From Chloroflexota bacterium (GTDB taxonomy: Bacteria; Chloroflexota; Anaerolineae; UBA4142; SHND01), in the NCBI GenBank assembly GCA_029778615.1, contig JAKOPZ010000219.1:1-63570 (forward strand): a stretch of 63,570 bases of DNA, written 5' to 3'. Within the stretch, counting starts at the first letter, position 1. Every line of letters starts with the position of its first letter. Both the position numbers and the translations under genes were made by a program. Of this stretch, positions 27,472 through 39,209 are shown in pieces. The notes below the pieces were generated by a model. It made no database searches and was not told where the DNA came from. It saw nothing but the letters and a program-made list of their open reading frames with translations.

Positions 27472-30400
27472 ATGACAACAATGGATTCACCCGCACAGAA
27501 AATCACGCGTGCCGAACCGACCCTTCAAGACGCGCGGGAGCGTTTGCGCCAAGCGGCGCCGCGCTTGCGTGACCTGGTGGTCCAAGAGATTCGGGCAAAC
27601 ACGGTGGAAATGGTTGGACCCTTTTCCTCAATGCGGCAAATTCCTGCGCTGGCAGAACAGATTGTGGCGCAATTTCTGGATGTCGTCAGTGACGGCATCA
27701 CGGCGGCAGAAATGCAAGAGCGTCTGCAGAGTTGGGTGCAGCGCGGTTTGGGACCGCAAGGCGCGTTTGCGATTGCGGATACGCTCTTTGATGCAGGGAT
27801 GGAAATTGACAAATGTCTCGCGCCCGCGCTGACCAATTATCGTCGTTGGTTCACCACCGGCTATGAAGCGGCGCGGCGTACAGAAATTTTGCGTGACCAA
27901 GAACGAATGCAGCGCAGCTTGTCTGCCGCGCTCGAACGACAAATCTCCAGTGAACGCGCGTTACGCGCCTCGTTGCAGCGTCGTCAGGGACAGCTGGAGC
28001 TCGCGGCAGAGTTGGCGCGCCTCACCGGTTCGACGCGCGACCTCGACGAACTGTTATCTGTTGCCGTGCGGCATCTGTTTGAAACCTTGCAGCTCGATTT
28101 TGTGGGAATTTATTTGTTGGATGATTTCCAGTCGTGGGCGGTTTTGCGCGCGGGTTCGGGCGCCGCAGGCAGTGCGCTGTTGACGCAGGGCTATCAAATC
28201 AAATTGGATACCGATTCACCCTTGAGCCGCGCCGCGAATCAAGGTGAACCGCTTTTGCTCGTGGATGGAAAATTTCGCGGCTCTCTTTTTGTGCAACCGC
28301 TGCTTCCCGCGATGGCACAAGCGATTGTGGCGCCGCTTGTCACGCGCGGACAATCGCTTGGCTTTTTGACCCTGCACAGCCAGGACCGCGACAAGTTCAC
28401 AAGCCAAGACCTCACCGTTCTTTCCATCATTGCAGACAATTTGGGGCACGCCATCGAAAACGCCCAACTCTTTGCTCAAGCACAATCCAATTTGCAGGAA
28501 CTGGAACGCGCTCAACGCGGCTTTGTCCGCGAATCGTGGGCGGACGAATCACTCACCAAAAAAATTGTTTATTCTCAAACCGCAGACAAGTTTGATTTGG
28601 AAACGGTACAAGCGCAGTCCGTCCTCAGCGAAAGCGGCAACGGCAGCGCGCCGGATGGCGCGTTGAGCGTTCCGATTACTTTGCGTGGTCAAGTCATCGG
28701 GACGGTGGATTTAATTGATGTGACGCAAGCGCGTAACTGGAGCGAGAGCGACAAGGCGCTGGCGTCCAGCGTGGTGGAACAAATGGCGCTCGCGGTCGAA
28801 AATGCGCGCTTGTTTGAACAGTCACGGCAGCGCGCCCAAGAGCTGACCGCCATCAACGAAATTACCAACGTCATTTCACAGCAGCTGCATATTGACCGCT
28901 TGTTGGCTGAAGTCCACGCGCAAGTAGAACGCGTGATGCCTGCCGACGCGTTCTTTGTCAGTCTGTATGATGAAGCGAATGACTCGATTGCGTATCCGTT
29001 TATTTATGATGATGGCAAGCGCTATGAAAGTCCAAGCGCCCCGCTCGCGCCGCGCGGGTCATTACGCCAAGTGGTAAACACGGGCAAATCCATCCTCATC
29101 AATCGCACCCCACAAGAAATTTCAGAGGCGCGGGCGCGCATGAACAGCGAGACCGCGATGGGCGATATGTCCAAAGTGTCCGCGTCGTTGCTGTATGCGC
29201 CGCTGCGTCTCGGCGAACGCGTCGTCGGCGTTATCTCGGCGCAGAGTTATGAACCCAACGCCTATTCGCCGCGCGATGTCGAATTGTTGGAAGGGATTGG
29301 CATTCATGTCGCCGTCGCGTTGCAAAATGCGCGACTCTTTGAAGCCACCCAAACGCGCGCGCAGGAGACTGCCATCATCAACGAAATGGCGCGCGAGCTC
29401 TCCGGCGAATTGGACCAGGACAATCTCTTTGGGATTGTTTATAAATATCTTCCGCGTTTGATGCCGATGGACGCGTTTATTGTGTGGTTCTATGACGCCG
29501 CCTCCAATACGATTACGCGTCCCGCGCTGTACGATTTGGGCGTCAAGTATCCGCCTGCCATGACGCCCGTCGCGCCCACAGACCGTCTCGTACAGATTCT
29601 GGAAACGAACGAGGCGTTGACCATCAATCGCTCGCGGCAAGAGCTGGAGAATGAAGCAGGCGACACCCGCGACACGATGGGTTCACTGCAAATTGCGGCA
29701 TCATTGCTTTATGCTCCGCTGCGGATTGGTAATCAGATACGCGGATTCGTTTCCGTCCAATCGTACGAGTTCAACGCGTATGGCGGACCGCAAGCGGCGT
29801 TGCTGCAAAGCATCAGCAGTTACCTTGCGACGGCGTTGGAAAATTTGCGGCTCTTTCAAGAAATTCAAGCCGCCCTTTCCGAAACACAGCTCTTGTATCG
29901 CATCGGCGCGCAATTGAACCAAGTTACTTCGCTGGATGAATTGGTACGGATTGCGGCGCAGCCCGGCTTTGAGCAGGGCGCAGGTTCGGCGCAGTTGCTA
30001 TTGATGGAATATCAAGGTGCGGGCAATCCCGTCGCCGCCAATGTGGTCGTGAGCTTGGTTGCGCCCGGTGAACCCGCCGTGTTGTCGGGCTATGTGCATT
30101 TTCCAATTCGTGAATTTCAACTCGGGCAAGCCATGCTCGCAAATCCGCGCGAATTGGTGATGATTGAAAATGTCGAGACGCATCCGCAGCTGGATGCGTC
30201 AACGCGGCGAGTCTTGTTGGAATCGAATGACCGCGCGGTGGTGTTGTTGCCGCTCAGTGTGGAGCAACGCATTCTCGGCGCGATTGCAATTGGGTGGGCG
30301 GTCCCGCACAGTTTTAATCTGCAAGAACGCCGCGTGTATCAAGCGTTGGCTTCGCAGTTGGCATTGGTGTTGAACAATCGTTTGTTGTTTGAACAAACCG

Positions 30401-32760
30401 AGCAGGCGCTGGCAGAAACACAAACGTTGTATGAAATCGGCGCGCGGCTGAACGCGGCGACGACCTTGCAAGAAGCGTTGGAAGCGGCAGCCGGTCCTGC
30501 CATCGTGATGGGCGCCGTCAGCGCGTCTCTGCTGCACGTGCACACCGATTCTCAGGGTGAACCGCAAGAATTGGAATTGCTGGCGACATGGCCCCGCGAC
30601 CCGAACAATCCGTTGGCTGTTGGCGCTCGCTTTGGCGCCGAGTTCCTTTCCGGCGACCGTTCGTGGATTGAGCAGCCGAACGAACCGCGCGTGCTAAGCG
30701 ACATTGAAAATGACCCGGACATTAGCCAAGCTGCCAAACAACTGTACATGGCGCGCGGTCTGAAAGCGAGCGCCTTACTCCCCCTCAAAATTGGTTCACG
30801 CTGGATTGGGATGTTGAGCCAGAGCTGGCAAGAACCGCACAACTTTACGGCGCGCGATATACGACTCTTTCGCTCGATTATGGGACAGACGGCGACGGTG
30901 ATGGACAACCGCGCACTGTTTGCCCAAACGCAAGCGGCGTTGGCGCTGACCGAAAACTTGTATCGCGCGAGTCAAGCCCTCTCCGCCGCGAGTGATTTGC
31001 AAGAGCTGGTGCGCGCCGTTGCCGAATCGGTGCGGATTCCCAGCGTCAATCGCGCGGTGCTCTTGATTCTGGAACGCGATGAGAATGACGAATTGGATTC
31101 AATGCACGTTGCCGCAAATTGGTACAGCGGCGAAGGTTTGGAACCGACGCCGGTCGGCACAAATTATCCGCGCCAGATTTTTCAGGCAATCCCGATTGTG
31201 TTGGGACGCACGGTGGAATTTTTCAACGATACGTCAAACGAACAACGGCTCGACCCTTCGTCGCGTGCATTGTTTGCGCGGCAGCAGATTGTTTCCGTCG
31301 CGCTGATGCCATTGTGGGTTGGTGGAATGCAGCGCGGCGCATTACTCTTGGAAACGCAAACGCCGCATGTCTTTACGGATGACGAAACGCGTGCGTTGGT
31401 GTCGCTTGCGCCGCAGCTCGCCATCGCGATTGAAAACCGCCGTTTGTTTGATGCCACACAAGAGGCGTTGGCACAAACGCAAGACGCGTTGAATCAGGTC
31501 CAGGAAGCGCAGGAACGTTTGAACTTGCAGTACCAAACGGCAAACATTTTGGCGCGCGCCACGTCGTTCGGACAAGCCGCGCCGCTCCTCTTGCAGAATA
31601 CATGTCGTTCGCTCAATTGGCAGATGGGCGAGTATTGGACAGTGGACGAGACGTTTAATCGTCTCGTGTTGTCGCACGTGTGGACGGAAGATGACCCCGA
31701 GCTGCAAGACTTTGCTTCGGATTCCTACGGCTTGACGTTTGGACCGGGTGAGGGCTTGGCGGGGCGAACGTGGGCAGAGGGTCAGCCCATTTGGGTCGCG
31801 GACCTTGCAACGGATACGGGGTTCAAACAATTGGGCAAGGCGACGCGGGCAGGACTTGTGAGCGCACTCGCGTTTCCTTTGCAAAGCGAAGCGCGTCAAT
31901 TTGGCGTGACTGTCTTTTTTAGCACGCATCCTCAAGTGATGGACGATACGTTGATGACGACAATGATTGGTGTAGGCAGTCAAATCGGACAGTACATCGA
32001 ACGGCGGCGCGCGGAAGAAGCAGTGCGCCAGCAGAATACCTACCTCACGGCACTACATGATACGACACTCGGTCTGATGGGACGTCTCGACCTTGATGAA
32101 CTTTTGCAGAATATCATCACGCGCGCAGGTGAATTGGTCGGCACAGAACATGGCTATGTGCATTTGATTGAACCTTCGGGCAATGAATTGCGGATGCGCG
32201 TCGGGATTGGTATTTATCAGGATTTTATTGGCACGCGCGTAAAAATGGGGCAAGGGCTGGCGGGGACGGTTTGGCGCAATGAAGAAGCAATTGTGGTGGA
32301 CGACTATCGCAATTGGCAAGGACGTTTGCCGATGGTTGACCGCGATGTGCTGCGCGCAGTGGTCGGCGTGCCGTTGAAATCAGGAAATCAAACGGTCGGC
32401 GTGTTGGGCTTGGCGTCACTGGAAGAGGGACGCAAATTTTCTACAGCGCAAACCGAAGCGTTGGAGCGGTTCGCCGAATTGGCGGCGGTGGCGTTGGACA
32501 ACGCGCAGCTGTACAACTCGACCCAGCAAGCGCTCCAGCAAACACAGCGGCTTGCCCAACGTGAAAAAGCGAGCGCCGAAATTGCTGATAAATTGTATGC
32601 CGCACCGGATGTCAAAAGCGTGCTGCAAACGGCGGCGCAAGAGCTGCTTCGTAACACCGGCAGTCGGCGCGCGGTCGTGCGTTTGAATTTGGGCAAGAAT
32701 GGCAAAGCGAACGATAAAGATTCCGTCGCCGCGTCTGCCGAGCCCGATACGACTGTCTAA
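27472..32760 (+). CDS. Giant soluble sensor, helical N-domain plus eight GAF domains, no kinase
   Basis: A 1762-aa protein with no membrane segment. The N-terminal 15-150 region is helical ([39 protein letters not shown]) and recalls RsbR-type N-domains, though I cannot prove homology. GAF1 is at about 173-335, a half-GAF at 343-448 ([14 protein letters not shown]), then GAF2-GAF8 from 456 to 1685, each ending in N-A/R-R/L-LF-type helices. GAF8 carries [11 protein letters not shown]. The C-terminal cap [20 protein letters not shown] mirrors that of the first sensor. No transmitter domain is present. ATG 27472 follows CAGGGAGA. The gene is followed by only 34 bp before the kinase gene. Confidence 0.85.
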   Translation: MTTMDSPAQKITRAEPTLQDARERLRQAAPRLRDLVVQEIRANTVEMVGPFSSMRQIPALAEQIVAQFLDVVSDGITAAEMQERLQSWVQRGLGPQGAFAIADTLFDAGMEIDKCLAPALTNYRRWFTTGYEAARRTEILRDQERMQRSLSAALERQISSERALRASLQRRQGQLELAAELARLTGSTRDLDELLSVAVRHLFETLQLDFVGIYLLDDFQSWAVLRAGSGAAGSALLTQGYQIKLDTDSPLSRAANQGEPLLLVDGKFRGSLFVQPLLPAMAQAIVAPLVTRGQSLGFLTLHSQDRDKFTSQDLTVLSIIADNLGHAIENAQLFAQAQSNLQELERAQRGFVRESWADESLTKKIVYSQTADKFDLETVQAQSVLSESGNGSAPDGALSVPITLRGQVIGTVDLIDVTQARNWSESDKALASSVVEQMALAVENARLFEQSRQRAQELTAINEITNVISQQLHIDRLLAEVHAQVERVMPADAFFVSLYDEANDSIAYPFIYDDGKRYESPSAPLAPRGSLRQVVNTGKSILINRTPQEISEARARMNSETAMGDMSKVSASLLYAPLRLGERVVGVISAQSYEPNAYSPRDVELLEGIGIHVAVALQNARLFEATQTRAQETAIINEMARELSGELDQDNLFGIVYKYLPRLMPMDAFIVWFYDAASNTITRPALYDLGVKYPPAMTPVAPTDRLVQILETNEALTINRSRQELENEAGDTRDTMGSLQIAASLLYAPLRIGNQIRGFVSVQSYEFNAYGGPQAALLQSISSYLATALENLRLFQEIQAALSETQLLYRIGAQLNQVTSLDELVRIAAQPGFEQGAGSAQLLLMEYQGAGNPVAANVVVSLVAPGEPAVLSGYVHFPIREFQLGQAMLANPRELVMIENVETHPQLDASTRRVLLESNDRAVVLLPLSVEQRILGAIAIGWAVPHSFNLQERRVYQALASQLALVLNNRLLFEQTEQALAETQTLYEIGARLNAATTLQEALEAAAGPAIVMGAVSASLLHVHTDSQGEPQELELLATWPRDPNNPLAVGARFGAEFLSGDRSWIEQPNEPRVLSDIENDPDISQAAKQLYMARGLKASALLPLKIGSRWIGMLSQSWQEPHNFTARDIRLFRSIMGQTATVMDNRALFAQTQAALALTENLYRASQALSAASDLQELVRAVAESVRIPSVNRAVLLILERDENDELDSMHVAANWYSGEGLEPTPVGTNYPRQIFQAIPIVLGRTVEFFNDTSNEQRLDPSSRALFARQQIVSVALMPLWVGGMQRGALLLETQTPHVFTDDETRALVSLAPQLAIAIENRRLFDATQEALAQTQDALNQVQEAQERLNLQYQTANILARATSFGQAAPLLLQNTCRSLNWQMGEYWTVDETFNRLVLSHVWTEDDPELQDFASDSYGLTFGPGEGLAGRTWAEGQPIWVADLATDTGFKQLGKATRAGLVSALAFPLQSEARQFGVTVFFSTHPQVMDDTLMTTMIGVGSQIGQYIERRRAEEAVRQQNTYLTALHDTTLGLMGRLDLDELLQNIITRAGELVGTEHGYVHLIEPSGNELRMRVGIGIYQDFIGTRVKMGQGLAGTVWRNEEAIVVDDYRNWQGRLPMVDRDVLRAVVGVPLKSGNQTVGVLGLASLEEGRKFSTAQTEALERFAELAAVALDNAQLYNSTQQALQQTQRLAQREKASAEIADKLYAAPDVKSVLQTAAQELLRNTGSRRAVVRLNLGKNGKANDKDSVAASAEPDTTV

Positions 32761-32794
32761 AGGCGTGTGGCTGTGGATTGGAGAGAAAAGTATC

Positions 32795-35700
32795 ATGGCG
32801 CTTAACCACGAACAAAGCGAACGCTCGCAGAGGTCAAAATTTCGAATTGAATTGGTGATTGCGCTGATTGGCGTACTGACGTATGCGATTTCGGCAGTCG
32901 TCTATGCGTTGTACGGATTCGTGTCGCAAACGTCCAGTCTGTACTGGAGCGCGCTCATTCAGGTACCGAATGCGTTGGTGTGGTTATATGTGCTTGTGCG
33001 CGTGCTCAAGCGTCAAGATGCCCGGAGCGCGTTTGAAATCGCCTTTGTCTTTTTATTTGTGACCGCGCCGCTGAATTCGTTGTTTATTGCAGGCATCGGC
33101 GCGATTGTGGGACTCGGCACCGGCATTGCTGCGGTCGCGGCGGTAGGATTGGTCTTGCCAAATCGGCGCGTGCAGTGGTTCATGATTGGCGCGGTCATTT
33201 CTGCAATTGTTTCGTTTTTGCTCGACCTGTTTGGCTCCGCTGCCCGCGTCAATCCGGCGCTGCCGAACAGTACAAATAACATTCTCATTGCCGTCGCGAC
33301 CATCATTGTTCTGCTCCTGCTCATTAGCCAATTCCGCAATTTTTCTCTCCGCACCAAGCTCATTACCGTTTTCGTCGCCCTCGCCGTTATTTCCACACTT
33401 GGCATCACGCTCGTTTCCGCGCAAGCCATTCGCGATAGTCTGTCGTCCACGTTGGCGCGCGACTTGAGGACGCGCGCACAAGCTGCCGCGCTGGCTGTGG
33501 GCATTACGATGGACCGCAACGTGGACCGCTTGCTCACGCTGACGCTCGACCGCAATGTGCAGGACGCCATTCAAAGCGTTGACGATGCGTATCCGAGTCA
33601 AGCGCCAGCGCGCACACAACTCATTGCCGAAAACACAAAACGTTGGGAAAGCGCGAATCCACAAGACCGCGTAATTCAAGACGCGCTCAATAGCCCGTTA
33701 TCATCCAGTTTGCACAAGTTCAGCAGCGTGTTTCCCGGCAACAAAGAAATGTTCATGACCGACGCGTTTGGCGCGGTTGTCGCGGCGACGGATTGGCAGC
33801 CGACGTATGATTTTTCAAACGCCGAGTGGTGGCGCATCTCGTACAACGCTGGTCGCGGCACCGTGTACATCGGGCAGCCCGAATTCAATCCGATGATTAA
33901 CGAATATGGTATTCGGATTGCGATGCCGATTTATCAAGTGGGCACTCCAAAAGTGGTCGGCGTCTTGCACAGCATTTTCACGTTGAACGCGTTGCAGCAA
34001 ACCTTGTTTCTCAACAATTTTGGACAGACCGGCAAAATTGACTTGTTATTTCCGACGGGACAAATTCTCACTTCCGATGGAACATTTCGCGCACTGACTG
34101 CCGACGAATTCACACAAATCAAAGCGGGTATTGGCGACCCGCTTGCGGTGTTGGACTATCGCGGAACGCCGCTGCTCTCGGGGCAGGGTGTGGTCGGCGT
34201 GACGGACGTACAGCCGGAACCGTATTTGCGCTCGAGCGCATGGCGCGCGATTGCAACCGTTCAAGAAGAAGAAGTTTTGGGCGCGATTGAAGCAGGCGCG
34301 CAAGCAGCGCTCTTGGCAGGCATCGTCAGTATCGGCATTGCGATTTTGGTCGCGCTCCTTCTCGCACAATTCTTGACGCGTCCGATTCGACGGCTCACCA
34401 CAGTGGCGGAAGAAATCCAAAGCGGCAATCTCGCCGCGCGCGCGCCGGTGGAAACGGGAGACGAAATCGGCGCCTTGGCGCGCACGTTTAACGGGATGAC
34501 CGCGCGGTTGCAAGACACGTTGATGGGTTTGGAACTGCGCGTAACGGAACGCACGCGCGAATTGTCGCAGGCGAATTTGAATCTCCAAGCCAACAGCGCG
34601 TATCTCTCGGCATTGAGCGATACATCCGCCGGTCTGTTCGAACGCCTCGATGTAAGTGAATTGCTGCACGCGATTTTGGAACGCGCAGGCGCGCTGGTGG
34701 GCACCCAACACGGATTCGTCTTTTTCTCGGAACCGGGCGACAGCGAAATTGAAATGCGCGTGGGCGCGGGTCTGTACGATGATTTGGTGGGCACGCGCGC
34801 ACAGCCCGGCATCGGTTTGGCAGGCACTGTTTGGCAGTCCGGTCAGCCGATGACGATTGAAGACTATCAAAAGTGGGAAGGGCGTTTGCCGGGGTCGCGC
34901 CGTGATGCGCTGCGCGCGATTGTGGCTGTCCCGCTCAAACGCGGCGGCGGCGTCGGCAGCCAGGATGATGAAACCGTCGGCGTCATCGGTCTCGCGTATA
35001 CGGATGGCGAACGCAAATTTGGCAAGACGGAAGTGGAAATTCTCCAGCGGTTCGCGCAGCTCGCGTCCATTGCGTTGGACAATGCGACGCTGTATGCGAA
35101 TTCCGAACAGCGCGTGCAAGAGCTCGGTGTGCTCAACAGCATCAGCCAAATCATTGTCCAGCCCGGCGATTTCAAAACGACGATTGAACGCGTAGGCGAA
35201 AAGATTCGAAACAGCTTTGACGCTGACTTTGGTTATTTCGCGCTGGTGAATCAAGAATCGAATCTGATTGAATTTCCTTATGCGGTGGATGACGGGGCGC
35301 GCATTGAACTGGAACCGATAAAGCTGGGCGAAGGCATTACGTCGCAGGTTATTCAAACAGGCGAACCGGTGCTGTTGACCCACGCGACCGCAGGCGATTA
35401 CGAACGACTCGGCGCGGTAGATTCGGGTGATGGCAGTTCGCCGCATTCGTTGTTGGCGGTGCCTGTGCGTACGGGTGAGCAGGTCATTGGCGCGCTTTCG
35501 GTGCAACGCGTTGCGCAGGACCGCCCGTTCACGGACGAGGACCTGCGTTTGTTGACCACCATCGCGACCAACGTCGGCGTCGGCGTCGAAAATGTGCGGC
35601 TCGCGGAGGCGACTCTGCGGCGCGTGCAAGAACTCTCCGCGTTGAATCGCATCAGCGCGATTTTGAACACGCCTGCCGAGTTTCGCTCACGCTTGCATCA

Positions 35701-38700
35701 AGTCGGTTTTGAACTGGCAAAAATCTTTCAGGTATCGAGCGTGTACATTGCCATGTACGATGTCGTTCATGACATGGTAGAAATGCCGTTCTTTGTGGAA
35801 GACGGAATCGAACAAGAAATTCCGCCGCGCCCGCGCGGGACCGGCTTGGTTTCGCACATGCTCCAAACGCGCGAACCGCTTGTCATCAATCACAACATGC
35901 AGCAGCGCTTTGAGGAACTGGGCGGCATTTGGATTGGCAATTCGGATGTGCAAACCAAGTCGTATCTCGGCGTGCCGCTCGTCGTCGGCAACACGGCGCT
36001 GGGCGCGATTGCATTGAACGCGGAAACCGAAAATCGGTTTACGGATGCGGACTTGAAATTCTTGCAAACGCTCGCGGCGACGGTGGCTGCCGCGATTGAA
36101 AATGCGCGCCTCTTGGAGCAAACGCAAGAACGCGCGCGCGAGCTCGCCGCCGTGAACTCGCTGGCGCGTGAAATTACGCAGCAGCGTTCGCTTGCCAGTC
36201 TGTTTGACCAGGTGTATTTGCAAGTCAAGTCCGTCTCTTCTGCCGACGGGCTGGTGTTGAGTTTGTACGACGAAGGTACGGATACGCTGACGGTGCCGTT
36301 TTTGATTGACGAAGGAGAACGCCACCAGATTACGCCGGAGGCGCTGCAATGGGAACGCACATATGCGGCGCAAGTCCGCACGGGCGAACCCATCTTGATT
36401 AACAGCACACCGGAACAAGTGGCAGAGCTCGAGGCACATCCTGCCGTGGCGGGCAGCGGGCGCGCGTCGCGTTCGCGTCTGTATATTCCATTGATGGCGG
36501 GCGCGAATTTTCTGGGCATGCTGTCGGTGCACAGCTATACCTACAACGCGTATACACAACGCGATGTTGCGGTGTTGACCGGTCTCGCGAGTCACATTGC
36601 CGTCGCGTTGGAAAACGCGCGTTTGTTTGAACAAACGCAGAACGCGTTGGCAGAAACCAATCGGCTCTATCGCATCACCGAAGCGGCGAACGCGGAGACC
36701 GACGAACTCGCGTTTTACAAACGCGTGCACGAAATCGTCGGCGAAGCCATGGACGCCAAAAATTTCTTTGTTGCTCTGTACAACGAAGCGGATTCGACGC
36801 TCGACATGGCGTACTATGTGGACGAAAAAGATGTTTTGCCCGAAATGCCTTTGCGCCGCGTGAACATGGGGTCGGGTGTCACCGCGTATGTTTTGCGGAC
36901 GCGTAAACCGCTGCGCGCGACCCGCGCCGAGATTAAAGCATTGGCGGAGCGCGGAGAATTGCAACAACACGGCGGCGAGTCCGAGGCGTGGCTCGGCGTG
37001 CCGATGTTGGTCGGCGATAAACCGATTGGCGTAATTGCGGTGCAAAGTTATGCGCCCGGGGCAGTGTATTCCGAGCGCCACGAACAAATCTTGGTGCGTC
37101 TATCGCAGGCGCTTGCGAATGCGATTGAGCGGAAACGTGCCGAAGAAGCGCTGCGCCAGAGCCAAGCGCAATTGGCAGAAACGATGCGGCTCACGCGTCT
37201 GGGCAATTGGGAATACGATGTCGCGTCCGATACGTTCACCTTCAACGACGATTTTTATGCCATGATGCGAACGACGGCAGAGCGCGAAGGCGGTTATACC
37301 ATGCACTCTGCCCAATATGCCGAGCGCTTTGTGTATCCCGAAGACGCGCCGATGGTGGGACAAGAAGTTGTGGCGGCGCTTGAAACGACCGACCCAAATT
37401 ATCTCAAGCAGCTTGACCATCGCGTTTATTTTGGCGATGGACAGCTCGGCTATGTGTCTGTGCGGATTCGTGTGCGCAAAGATGCGGCGGGGCGCACGGT
37501 GCAAACGTATGGCGCCAATTTGGATATTACCGACCGCAAGCGCGCGGAGATTGAACTTCAGGCGGCGCTCGACGAAACACAGCGCCTCGCCGAGCAAGCG
37601 CGCGAATCGGCATCGCAAGTGACCGCGCTGAACCGCCGCTTGACGCGCGAAGGTTGGCGCGAATATTTGGAGCAGCTGAACTCGCGTCTGGTGGTGGAAG
37701 CCGGCGGTGAGGAATATGGAAACGGTAACGGCGCGCTCACTCCCGAACGCAGCGGCGGGCACAACGGCGACAATGGGAACGACGCGAACGGGAACGGCAA
37801 GGAAAAAATCTTGGTGCCGATTCAACTGCGCGGCGAAGTCATCGGCGAAATCGAATTGGAGCCGGACCAGACCGCGCGCCCGATGACGCCGGAAGATATG
37901 GGCTTGGTCACGCACATTGCCGAAAACATTGGCTTGGCGCTCGACAATGCGCGGCTCTTTACGGAAACCCAACGTCGGCTCACCGAACTGGACGCGTTGA
38001 ACTCGATTTCGCTCGCGGTCACCAGCGAACTTGAATTGGATTCACTGTTGAACGTCATTGGCGAGCAGCTGCGCTCGATATTCGAAGTCCAAAATATCTA
38101 TATCGCGCTGTATGATTCGCAAACGCAGATGATTTCGCTGCCGTACTTTGTCAATGACAACGAGCGTGTTACGGTGGAGCCCATCCCGTATGGTGAAGGC
38201 ATTACCTCGCACATTATCCGAACGCGCGAGCCGTTGATTATCAATTCGAATGTTACCGCGCGTATGGTAGAGCTGGGCGCGCGCGTGTTCGGGAATCCCG
38301 CGCGTTCGTATCTCGGCGTCCCGATTTTCGTCGGCGATGATGTAACAGGTGTTATCAGTATTCAAAGCACAGAGCGCGAAGGATTGTTCGACGAGGCGAA
38401 TGTGCGGTTGATGGAAACGATTGCGGCAACGGTTGGCACCGCCATTCAGAACGCGCAATTGTATGGCGCCATGCAGCAAGAGGTTGTGGTGCGCCAGCGC
38501 GCCGAAGAAGAAATCAAATTGTCCTTGAAGGAAAAAGAAGTGCTGCTCAAAGAAATTCATCACCGCGTCAAAAACAATCTGCAAATTATCACGTCCCTGC
38601 TCAATTTGCAGTCGGCACAAATCAAAGACCCCGACGCCATCATGCTGTTCCGCGAAAGTCAATCGCGGGTGCGCTCGATGGCGCTGATTCACGAAAAATT

Positions 38701-39133
38701 GTACCAGTCCAAAGATTTGGCGCGGATTGATTTCGACGGCTATCTGCGCGACCTCATGGTGTACTTGTTCCGTTCATACGCGGCGAACCCGGACCAAATT
38801 CGTACACACATTGAATCCGGCAATATGTATCTCGGCATTGACACCGCGATTCCGTGCGGCTTGATGATTAGCGAATTGGTCACCAACACCATCAAGTACG
38901 CGTTTCCAAACGGCAGACGCGGTAATTTGTATGTGAGTATCGGACCCGAAGATGATGGACATTTGACCTTGCTGGTCAGAGATGACGGCGTTGGATTTCC
39001 CGAAGGTTTCGATTGGCGCGAGAGTGATTCGCTGGGGCTGCAATTGGTGAGCACCCTCACGTCACAATTGCACGGCACAGTTCAAGTGGACGGCAAGAAC
39101 GGCACCAGTTTCAAAATTACGTTCCCGGGTTAA
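32795..39133 (+). CDS. Membrane Cache-HAMP-GAF-PAS sensor histidine kinase, HisKA_2 type
   Basis: A 2112-aa kinase. About six membrane helices (17-185) are followed by a helix (188-210), an extracytoplasmic Cache-like domain (about 215-495), a helix (503-527) and HAMP (to about 582). GAF1-5 follow (about 598-1443), then a PAS (about 1463-1582), a half-GAF ([14 protein letters not shown]), GAF6 (about 1729-1890) and the transmitter. The H-box is [14 protein letters not shown] with His1922/1923, typical of HisKA_2 (HWE-related). The HATPase has [23 protein letters not shown] and [15 protein letters not shown]. It is complete and should autophosphorylate. ATG 32795 is chosen to place the first helix near the N-terminus. 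GAF1 has the related motif [10 protein letters not shown]. Confidence 0.9.
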   Translation: MALNHEQSERSQRSKFRIELVIALIGVLTYAISAVVYALYGFVSQTSSLYWSALIQVPNALVWLYVLVRVLKRQDARSAFEIAFVFLFVTAPLNSLFIAGIGAIVGLGTGIAAVAAVGLVLPNRRVQWFMIGAVISAIVSFLLDLFGSAARVNPALPNSTNNILIAVATIIVLLLLISQFRNFSLRTKLITVFVALAVISTLGITLVSAQAIRDSLSSTLARDLRTRAQAAALAVGITMDRNVDRLLTLTLDRNVQDAIQSVDDAYPSQAPARTQLIAENTKRWESANPQDRVIQDALNSPLSSSLHKFSSVFPGNKEMFMTDAFGAVVAATDWQPTYDFSNAEWWRISYNAGRGTVYIGQPEFNPMINEYGIRIAMPIYQVGTPKVVGVLHSIFTLNALQQTLFLNNFGQTGKIDLLFPTGQILTSDGTFRALTADEFTQIKAGIGDPLAVLDYRGTPLLSGQGVVGVTDVQPEPYLRSSAWRAIATVQEEEVLGAIEAGAQAALLAGIVSIGIAILVALLLAQFLTRPIRRLTTVAEEIQSGNLAARAPVETGDEIGALARTFNGMTARLQDTLMGLELRVTERTRELSQANLNLQANSAYLSALSDTSAGLFERLDVSELLHAILERAGALVGTQHGFVFFSEPGDSEIEMRVGAGLYDDLVGTRAQPGIGLAGTVWQSGQPMTIEDYQKWEGRLPGSRRDALRAIVAVPLKRGGGVGSQDDETVGVIGLAYTDGERKFGKTEVEILQRFAQLASIALDNATLYANSEQRVQELGVLNSISQIIVQPGDFKTTIERVGEKIRNSFDADFGYFALVNQESNLIEFPYAVDDGARIELEPIKLGEGITSQVIQTGEPVLLTHATAGDYERLGAVDSGDGSSPHSLLAVPVRTGEQVIGALSVQRVAQDRPFTDEDLRLLTTIATNVGVGVENVRLAEATLRRVQELSALNRISAILNTPAEFRSRLHQVGFELAKIFQVSSVYIAMYDVVHDMVEMPFFVEDGIEQEIPPRPRGTGLVSHMLQTREPLVINHNMQQRFEELGGIWIGNSDVQTKSYLGVPLVVGNTALGAIALNAETENRFTDADLKFLQTLAATVAAAIENARLLEQTQERARELAAVNSLAREITQQRSLASLFDQVYLQVKSVSSADGLVLSLYDEGTDTLTVPFLIDEGERHQITPEALQWERTYAAQVRTGEPILINSTPEQVAELEAHPAVAGSGRASRSRLYIPLMAGANFLGMLSVHSYTYNAYTQRDVAVLTGLASHIAVALENARLFEQTQNALAETNRLYRITEAANAETDELAFYKRVHEIVGEAMDAKNFFVALYNEADSTLDMAYYVDEKDVLPEMPLRRVNMGSGVTAYVLRTRKPLRATRAEIKALAERGELQQHGGESEAWLGVPMLVGDKPIGVIAVQSYAPGAVYSERHEQILVRLSQALANAIERKRAEEALRQSQAQLAETMRLTRLGNWEYDVASDTFTFNDDFYAMMRTTAEREGGYTMHSAQYAERFVYPEDAPMVGQEVVAALETTDPNYLKQLDHRVYFGDGQLGYVSVRIRVRKDAAGRTVQTYGANLDITDRKRAEIELQAALDETQRLAEQARESASQVTALNRRLTREGWREYLEQLNSRLVVEAGGEEYGNGNGALTPERSGGHNGDNGNDANGNGKEKILVPIQLRGEVIGEIELEPDQTARPMTPEDMGLVTHIAENIGLALDNARLFTETQRRLTELDALNSISLAVTSELELDSLLNVIGEQLRSIFEVQNIYIALYDSQTQMISLPYFVNDNERVTVEPIPYGEGITSHIIRTREPLIINSNVTARMVELGARVFGNPARSYLGVPIFVGDDVTGVISIQSTEREGLFDEANVRLMETIAATVGTAIQNAQLYGAMQQEVVVRQRAEEEIKLSLKEKEVLLKEIHHRVKNNLQIITSLLNLQSAQIKDPDAIMLFRESQSRVRSMALIHEKLYQSKDLARIDFDGYLRDLMVYLFRSYAANPDQIRTHIESGNMYLGIDTAIPCGLMISELVTNTIKYAFPNGRRGNLYVSIGPEDDGHLTLLVRDDGVGFPEGFDWRESDSLGLQLVSTLTSQLHGTVQVDGKNGTSFKITFPG

Positions 39134-39209
39134 GTTTCAGGCGTAACGCATGTTAGAATAATCGCCGCGCATGAGCGCGGACGGGCAAATTTGAGAGAGG
39201 TGGGATGGT

